Source of the DNA: DATIHK01 sp035480775
GTDB taxonomy: Bacteria; Patescibacteriota; WWE3; UBA101185; UBA10185
Assembly (NCBI GenBank): GCA_035480775.1
Contig: DATIHK010000013.1
Span: forward strand, 1-8,916
DNA length: 8,916 bases
Direction: 5' to 3'
Part shown: positions 4,784 through 8,916 of the stretch, one piece after another
Layout of the letters: every line of letters starts with the position of its first letter
Numbering within the stretch: the first letter of the stretch is position 1
Notes under the pieces: model-generated
Seen by the model: only the letters and a program-made list of their open reading frames with translations
Database searches by the model: none
What the model was told of the DNA's origin: nothing
Translations under genes and position numbers: made by a program

Positions 4784-4976
4784 TTAGTTCTATATCTATT
4801 TGTATTTCAAGCCATGATATAAAAGTTATTCCGCGCGCCTCTAGGCGTCTTTGGAACGCCTCAACTTTGGCGCGTTCCATATCGGCGTGTAGGCGCTTTG
4901 TCCTTTTTCGCCTTAATTCATATTCGTGTTTATAATCACGGTCTCGCGGCTTGTTTTCGCCTGCTTTGATAGTCAC
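4770..4976 (-). CDS. Small basic protein, probable ribbon-helix-helix type, 68 aa
   Basis: Starts at GTG (4974-4976) with GGAGG on the minus strand (4985-4989) at good spacing; its start lies one base past the stop of the upstream gene. Residues 1-30 are very basic (KPRDRDYKHEYELRRKRTKRLHADM). The C-terminal half reads like a helix-helix unit, FQRRLEARGITFISWLEIQIDIELRKDL, close to the pattern of small phage/plasmid proteins with a strand, a helix ending in GxT/S, and a second helix with SWL/EW. That pattern suggests an Arc-like ribbon-helix-helix DNA-binding protein and perhaps an operon autoregulator, though the strand is short and the fit is by eye. It is the last gene of the leftward operon. 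Confidence 0.7.
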   Translation of the reverse strand: MTIKAGENKPRDRDYKHEYELRRKRTKRLHADMERAKVEAFQRRLEARGITFISWLEIQIDIELRKDL

Positions 4977-5156
4977 TTATTCCGCCTCCGATAAAAATAA
5001 TAATTCGTCATGATAGCATACTATTTCAACCTCATAGCGCCTTAATTCGTCGTATGTGAAAAAGTATAATAAATATTCGAATAGGTCCGTTATAGTCGGT
5101 AGTTCGTTTAGTTCGTCGGTTATAAAATTGATAGTTCTTTCAAGTTGTTTTATCAT
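4977..5156 (-). CDS. Hypothetical acidic protein, 59 aa
   Basis: Minus-strand ATG at 5154-5156 with AAGGGGAA just upstream as ribosome binding site; the stop (4977-4979) is adjacent to the GTG of the next gene, so the two are translated together. The product begins MIKQLERTINFITDELNELP and is acidic, with aromatic-rich middle residues (LFEYLLYFFTYDELRRYEVEIVCYHDELLFL). It is too charged for a membrane segment and most likely a small alpha/beta fold. No family recognised. It could be a partner or inhibitor of its RHH-like neighbour, as in two-gene modules, but nothing in the sequence proves that. Confidence 0.68.
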   Translation of the reverse strand: MIKQLERTINFITDELNELPTITDLFEYLLYFFTYDELRRYEVEIVCYHDELLFLSEAE

Positions 5157-5172
5157 TGTTTTTCCCCTTTTT

Positions 5173-5199
5173 AGCAGGCGCGTGAACGCCTGCTTTTTA
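5173..5199 (+). terminator. Hairpin with T-run oriented against the leftward operon
   Basis: AGCAGGCG (5173-5180) and CGCCTGCT (5187-5194) form an 8-bp GC-rich stem with loop CGTGAA; TTTT follows on the plus strand. In the direction of the surrounding genes it is a hairpin followed by A residues, so it is either an antisense-transcript terminator or an mRNA processing/stability hairpin between 5200-6060 and 4977-5156. Confidence 0.6.
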
Positions 5200-6060
5200 T
5201 TATTTAATTATTTGCATTGCCGCCGCTAGTTGTTCAATGTTGGCGGCGTTTAGCGCCGTGTACACGTTACAATAATAACTATTTTCACCTTTAATTATCC
5301 CATGTTCTTTTATGAATTCGCGTTCCCTTTCTAGGCTTTGACCTACAAAGTAATTTAGAGGCGTTCCATAACCGCTCAAAAAATCTTTTTCTTTTAACGT
5401 GGGCGTGGTCTCAATCCATTTGAACGCCAAACGGCGTAACATAGCAGGATGGACCAAAGGAAAAGCCAATTTTAAAAGGTTTATTTGTTGCCCGTATTGC
5501 TTTAGGTTAACCGTGAACGCCGCCGCCGTTTTATTTGCCACGCCCGTAAAACATAAATCAATTTTTACTCTATAGCCTTGTTTTTCGAGCGAATTTACGA
5601 GGCTAATAAAGTTAACGCCGCCCTTAATCATATCGTTTGTGGATGTTTTAGCCGCCGCGCAAAAAGAATAAGTCAAATGTATTGTTTTCGTCTTTGGTGC
5701 AATCTTTTCGCGGTTTATCATAGTCATCGGCAGATTCATTAATGTATTAGGAACGTTTGGAACAAAACCAACAAAATCATTTTTCATTCGCGGTCTTTGA
5801 TTGCTTTGTTGTTGCCCTATTTTTAAAATAGCTTTTTTCATTTTATCTAAAGGTTCTTTATAGCCCTTTTTCAATATATCCATGGCGTCGTTATAAGTAT
5901 TAACGCCGCTAAACTTTGTTTCTCTTTGTGTTTCGTCTCTTTGGCTTGAAAGATGGTTTTCATAGCCTCTAAAGACCGCGTTTAGCGGTCTTTCTTCCAT
6001 AGTGTCAATAAAGGTCTCTAGTGATTCAAAAGATTCTTTTACGATAGTATTAATAGCCAT
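5200..6060 (-). CDS. VWA-like partner protein of the AAA+ ATPase, 286 aa
   Basis: Minus-strand ATG at 6058-6060 with AAAGGGGA upstream, 15 bases after the ATPase stop. N-terminal residues 1-70 carry SFESLETFID...PLNAVFRGYEN and SGVNTYNDAMDILKKGYKEP, then FVGFVPNVPNTLMNLPMTMINR (96-117). I recall this layout from uncharacterised phage proteins (possibly the Pfam DUF7192 group; needs a search). Residues 125-215 follow a VWA-like pattern: strand TIHLTYSFCA, helix FISLVNSLEKQGYRVKIDLCF, then a second strand-helix set. The metal-binding DxSxS motif of true VWA domains is not present (TYSFCAAAKTS instead). AAA+ ATPases of the MoxR group usually act with VWA partners (MoxR/VWA, CobS/CobT), which fits this gene order. 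Role is inferred; the fold call is moderate. Confidence 0.8.
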   Translation of the reverse strand: MAINTIVKESFESLETFIDTMEERPLNAVFRGYENHLSSQRDETQRETKFSGVNTYNDAMDILKKGYKEPLDKMKKAILKIGQQQSNQRPRMKNDFVGFVPNVPNTLMNLPMTMINREKIAPKTKTIHLTYSFCAAAKTSTNDMIKGGVNFISLVNSLEKQGYRVKIDLCFTGVANKTAAAFTVNLKQYGQQINLLKLAFPLVHPAMLRRLAFKWIETTPTLKEKDFLSGYGTPLNYFVGQSLEREREFIKEHGIIKGENSYYCNVYTALNAANIEQLAAAMQIIK

Positions 6061-6075
6061 GTTATTTATTCCCCT

Positions 6076-7368
6076 TTACGCCGCTTGTTTTAAGGCTTTG
6101 AAATATTTATTTGTTGGATTAATGTTCATATTTCGAGATAACATTTTTATGTCATCGGAGGCAATGCCCTTAATTAATGCCATTCTCATAATATCTTTTA
6201 GGTCAAAATTCATATCCTGCAATTTTACAATTTTACTAATTGACCGATACGAACAAAGAATGATAATTCCGCTTGTTTCGGCGGCGTTCCTTATTTCGTG
6301 GGCGAATTCTATTAGTTCTATATCATTTTTCGCCACGGCGTTATCTATTGCAGGCGAATAATTTAATTCAACGGCTAAAAATCTATCTAGTGTACTAATA
6401 TCCAAAGCTTGTCTACCCGTGTATGATTCATTGCCGCCGCGTCCTATTGTATTGCCTGCCGCTATTACTCTAAAGTCTTTATGGGCGTATTCCGTGCCGT
6501 TTGGAAAATCATAATATCCATTCGCTAAAGCGCCGTTAATTCCTACTAATACGTCACTAGAACATGAATCCATTTCATCTAAAAAGAATAAACCGCCGTT
6601 AACAAAAGCCTTATAAAAATTTGTTTCGTGATAAACGCCGTTACCATCTATGAAACCATGCAATTTAAATTCCTGCGTTAACGTGGACATAGGACAAAAT
6701 TCTATTTCTAAAGTCTTTGCAAATTGTTTCGCTAGTTCACTTTTCCCCGTGCCTGCAGGTCCGTATAAATAAACCGCCTCATCCACGGCTAATAAAGATA
6801 AAATATCGGCGAATTTTTCATGAACAACTTTGTCAATAACTTTAGTTGAATTATTTATTTTTATTTCTATTCTTTGGCTTTGCATTTTAGCCATGGTATC
6901 AATCATTTGTTGTAGTTGTTCTATTTGTCCGTTTGGCTTTTCATCGGGCTTGTTTGTTAATAATTCAGTAATTCGCGCCGTTTGTTCTTGTATTCGCGTC
7001 TCTTTTTGTTCTAGTAATTGTTTCAAGCCTGCAATTTCGCCTGAATTATTCGGGCTATTATTGCCGCGTTCTTTTTCAAGCTTTTCTTTATATATCTTTT
7101 TCGCCTCATCTAGCATTTGAGTATAATCAATAATATGTTGCCCTTTGATTCTTTGACCGCCCTTAACATCGGGCGCAAAGTCATCATTTGGGTTATATAA
7201 CATTCCATATCTATAAGCGTAAAATATAGGATTTTCAACGCGGCTTTTTAAGTCGTTTTCAAGTACGGCTATAGTTATTTCGTTATCGCGCGGCGTTGCT
7301 TTTTCGCCGCTATTCGAGCGTTCTTTAATTAGGTCAATATTTGATACTAAAGTTAAAATTTGAGTCAT
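6076..7368 (-). CDS. MoxR/CobS-type AAA+ ATPase with coiled-coil N-terminal region, 430 aa
   Basis: Start at minus-strand ATG 7366-7368 after GGAGGGA (7375-7381). Residues 1-100 are an N-terminal domain of unknown type (VENPIFYAYRYGMLYNPNDDFAPD, KGQHIIDYTQMLDEAKK). About 82-170 is glutamine/lysine-rich coiled coil. The AAA+ core follows: Walker A GPAGTGKS (203-210), Walker B GGLFFLDEMD (258-267), sensor-1 asparagine in AAGNT (N306), arginine finger in STLDRF (R329) and sensor-2 SYRS (R375). The helical lid ends at about 410. The core matches MoxR/CobS ATPases, which remodel or load metals onto partner complexes, usually with a VWA protein. The next gene encodes such a partner. All ATPase residues are intact, so it should hydrolyse ATP. 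It heads the leftward operon. What it remodels in a phage is not evident. Confidence 0.9.
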   Translation of the reverse strand: MTQILTLVSNIDLIKERSNSGEKATPRDNEITIAVLENDLKSRVENPIFYAYRYGMLYNPNDDFAPDVKGGQRIKGQHIIDYTQMLDEAKKIYKEKLEKERGNNSPNNSGEIAGLKQLLEQKETRIQEQTARITELLTNKPDEKPNGQIEQLQQMIDTMAKMQSQRIEIKINNSTKVIDKVVHEKFADILSLLAVDEAVYLYGPAGTGKSELAKQFAKTLEIEFCPMSTLTQEFKLHGFIDGNGVYHETNFYKAFVNGGLFFLDEMDSCSSDVLVGINGALANGYYDFPNGTEYAHKDFRVIAAGNTIGRGGNESYTGRQALDISTLDRFLAVELNYSPAIDNAVAKNDIELIEFAHEIRNAAETSGIIILCSYRSISKIVKLQDMNFDLKDIMRMALIKGIASDDIKMLSRNMNINPTNKYFKALKQAA

Positions 7369-7705
7369 TGTTATTCCCTCCGAATTGTTTTTGTATTTTT
7401 TCCTTTTTGTTTGGGGTTTTTCGCCCTCTAAACATTCAACCGATATAACGGGGTTAACCGCTCAAGGCTAAATGATAACCTTGAGAGTCAAGCATAACAT
7501 AAACGCCCACGCGTTACAATAGAAAGATAGACGAATTTTAAAATATTTAAAGATCCTTTTTGGTTTATATTTTGGGTTATATAGTAGAAAGAAAAAACGC
7601 GGCGGCGGTCCATGGCATAAAAGAGACATAAAAAAGACCGTATTAATAGAGGCTAAACGGGGAAAAGATAGAAAATAAATATCTATATATAAGAAGGGTT
7701 TTTTT
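7369..7705. promoter_or_regulatory. Divergent control region between the AAA+ operon and the HNH gene
   Basis: No gene accepted. Features: GGTTAACC palindrome (7452-7459), immediately followed by the inverted repeat CTCAAGG (7461-7467) ... CCTTGAG (7479-7485), a good candidate operator; minus-strand TTGACT near 7486-7491 and TATATC-like words downstream could be promoter parts, but spacings are imperfect. AAGAAGGG (7690-7697) is the ribosome binding site of the HNH gene. The leftward frame at 7468-7779 is not gene-like. Confidence 0.5.
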
Positions 7706-8092
7706 ATGTTGGTATCATGTTCTATTTGTAGCGGCGTCCATAGCCGCGGCACGTCCTGCAATAAAAGGACCGTAAACAATAGCAGGCTAAAAGAGGCGAA
7801 CTATATTACACGTTTTCGTTCGTCTAGGCTTTGGCGAAATAAAAGAGGCGAAATAAAAAGCCGTGATAAATATCTTTGTCAATATTGCTTACAAAAAGGG
7901 AAATACATTTTTGACAAATTAGAGGTCCATCATATTCGGGCTATTTCTAAAGCGTGGGCAAAAAGACTAGATGAAAATAATCTTATTACACTATGTTGTT
8001 CCTGCCATAAAATGGCAGAAAAAGAGGAAATAAAGGTCAATGAATTATTAGAAATAGTAAAAAACGTCCACGCGCTTAGAGGCGCTTATTAG
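7706..8092 (+). CDS. HNH endonuclease, 128 aa, likely terminase-associated
   Basis: ATG 7706 is preceded by AAGAAGGG at normal distance. The C-terminal half is a clear HNH module: C58-x2-C61 (CQYC), then LEVHHIRAI with H75/H76, N91/N92 (ENNLITLC) and C97...C100-H101 (CCSCH), so both structural zinc pairs and the catalytic His/Asn are present. N-terminal residues 5-18 (CSICSGVHSRGTSC) form an additional C-x2-C-x3-H-x5-C knuckle. In many cos-type phages of Gram-positive hosts an HNH protein encoded just before the small terminase subunit assists packaging cleavage at cos. The terminase genes would lie beyond the right edge, so this role is inference; a free-standing homing-type HNH is the alternative. 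It is divergent from the AAA+ operon. Confidence 0.9.
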   Translation: MLVSCSICSGVHSRGTSCNKRTVNNSRLKEANYITRFRSSRLWRNKRGEIKSRDKYLCQYCLQKGKYIFDKLEVHHIRAISKAWAKRLDENNLITLCCSCHKMAEKEEIKVNELLEIVKNVHALRGAY

Positions 8093-8106
8093 CCATTTTA
8101 AGCGCC
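8081..8106 (+). terminator. Possible weak terminator at the end of the HNH gene
   Basis: GGCGCTTA (8081-8088) and TTAAGCGCC region (8099-8106) form a 7-8 bp stem with a ten-base loop that overlaps the stop codon, followed by CTTT only. A terminator or mRNA-end hairpin is possible. Confidence 0.4.
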
Positions 8107-8387
8107 CTTTGCATATATGGGCTATACTAGTATTCAAAACAAATTGTAAGCGTTTTTTTCGCGATTTACGTTATTGCGAATTATGATTATTGATAACGAA
8201 TTACTGTATATTTATACACGTTTTTGCATACTCTTTTTTCATAAATGGCTATATATCAGGCTTTTTATACCTGCCTATGGTATATTGGATTATACATTTC
8301 TTTACTTAACTAAAGCGATTTTATTATAATGTAAAGCGTTTTCAAATAGCCTAATTGAGAATTGTTTCGTTAAAGAGAACGGCTAAA

Positions 8388-8401
8388 TTCAAGCGCTTAC
8401 A
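8388..8401 (-). promoter_or_regulatory. cre-like site (catabolite-response element)
   Basis: Minus strand TGTAAGCGCTTGAA matches the cre pattern TGWAANCGNTNWCA at 12 of 14 positions. Related words are TGTAAGCGTTTTTT (8145-8158) and GTAAAGCGTTTTCA (8331-8344). Chance in AT-rich DNA is not excluded. Confidence 0.35.
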
Positions 8402-8426
8402 TTTTTTATTTTTTCTTTTTTTATTT

Positions 8427-8793
8427 TGTCAATGTTATTTATTGGATATAAATTGAGATACTATTATGTACACTATGTCAATGTTATTTAATGGTAACCA
8501 ACTTAGATACTATCTACTACTATAATGCAATGGTAACTAATGCCAATGTATTTAGATAGTATATATAGTGTTATGTCAATGGCAATATATAGCAATATAA
8601 TATATCTTTGGATTACTAAAAGAATATATTTAATTCAAGATATATTAATTAAAGATAGTAGGGCATAGGGTAGGGTAGTAGTGTATATTGCCAATTGATA
8701 AACGTTATCATTTAGTTGAGGCGAAATTTATTAGTATTAATTACCATTGACAAGCGAATGAGATAGTATATATATCTGTTTGTCAACTGGTAA
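8427..8793. repeat. Cluster of TGTCAATGGTAA-like and AGATAGTA-like sites
   Basis: TGTCAATGTTATTTA occurs at 8427 and 8476 (49 bp apart), each followed about 28 bases later by GATACTAT. Variants: TGCAATGGTAAC (8526), TGTCAATGGCAAT (8574), TTGCCAATTGATAA (8688, inverted), TTACCATTGACA (8741, inverted), TGTCAACTGGTAA (8781). AGATA(C/G)TA words at 8455, 8505, 8552, 8653 and 8761; AGATACTATCT (8505-8515) is a perfect short palindrome. Confidence 0.65.
8747..8774 (+). promoter_or_regulatory. Sigma-A promoter, rightward
   Basis: TTGACA (8747-8752), 16-base spacer, TATATA (8769-8774). The -35 lies inside the inverted motif TTACCATTGACA, so a protein binding the repeat family would block it. A second TTGACA at 8804-8809 lacks a good -10. 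It would drive genes beyond the right edge. Confidence 0.6.
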
Positions 8794-8916
8794 AAACTTC
8801 TTCTTGACATTATGGGATTGGTAGTATTTGTTATTTTTTCCAGTTATTTCCAGTTATTAGAATTGTCTGACAACTCCCCCCCATTGGAATTTTCTGTATA
8901 GGTACTTGCTGGACAC

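Larger units (their letters stand above)
8093..8916. other. Long AT-rich non-coding region, rich in repeated motifs
   Basis: No gene could be supported in these ~820 bases; a 48-codon hydrophobic frame at 8183-8329 has no ribosome binding site. The region contains cre-like words (8145, 8331, 8388), a T-rich tract (8401-8426), the TGTCAATGGTAA/AGATAGTA motif cluster (8427-8793), a promoter at 8747-8774, a short tandem repeat CAGTTATTTC (8841-8860) and a C7 run (8876-8882). Position after HNH suggests a cos/late-control segment. Confidence 0.55.

Noticed and set aside
6002..6361. Rightward hydrophobic frame opposite the operon
   Set aside because: Antisense shadow of the AAA+ and VWA-like genes; hydrophobicity is a by-product of the complementary codons.
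7468..7779. Leftward 103-codon frame across the control region and HNH start
   Set aside because: Lies over a promoter region and the HNH coding strand; no ribosome binding site, no motif.
8183..8329. Rightward 48-codon hydrophobic frame starting MIIDNELLYIY
   Set aside because: No Shine-Dalgarno, extremely AT-rich codons and rich in Ile/Leu/Tyr as expected of random AT-rich DNA.
8093..8916. tRNA gene in the right-hand non-coding region
   Set aside because: No T-loop (GGTTCRA-type) or matching acceptor stem was found; the sequence is too AT-rich.

Overview
The window looks like part of a temperate phage or prophage of a low-GC Gram-positive host (Bacillota, probably Bacillales). Reasons: an AT-rich sequence with strong AGGAG-type ribosome binding sites, a RecU-type Holliday junction resolvase (a Firmicutes family), an ArpU/sigma-like late regulator, a LysM plus NlpC/P60 wall hydrolase, an HNH endonuclease of the kind found next to terminase genes, and many tightly overlapping small genes. 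No terminase, capsid or integrase gene is visible, so phage origin is inferred from context.

Layout. (1) Positions 1-3625 form a dense rightward block: the 3' end of recU, small membrane proteins, a 127-residue unknown, the ArpU-like regulator, two CxxC...CxxC mini zinc-ribbon proteins on either side of a secreted hydrolase, then (after a strong terminator at 2674-2699) a probable ribbon-helix-helix protein and three very small genes. (2) Positions 3626-4760 hold no convincing gene. They lie between convergent operons and contain terminators, a nested dyad and two separate arrays of degenerate direct repeats, both with a 31-bp period. (3) Positions 4770-7368 are a leftward operon: a MoxR/CobS-type AAA+ ATPase with a coiled-coil N-terminal region, a partner resembling a VWA domain without metal-binding residues, a 59-residue acidic protein and a probable ribbon-helix-helix protein, closed by two tandem terminators. 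(4) Positions 7369-7705 are the divergent control region. (5) An HNH endonuclease is at 7706-8092. (6) Positions 8093-8916 are AT-rich and non-coding, with recurring TGTCAATGGTAA-like and AGATAGTA-like motifs, at least one good sigma-A promoter, cre-like sites and a C7 run. This is where a cos/terminase-proximal control region would be expected.

Composition suggests a mosaic. GATC sites are ordinary in the left 3.4 kb but almost absent to the right, while CTAG is common to the right and rare to the left. GGCC and CCGG are absent from the whole window on a base-by-base reading. The hexamer GGCGAA/TTCGCC occurs about 35 times where roughly two are expected, in all reading frames and in non-coding DNA.

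The most interesting candidates are the AAA+/VWA-like operon beside the 31-bp repeat arrays, and the unexplained GGCGAA enrichment. All names come from motif reading by eye. No database search was possible.
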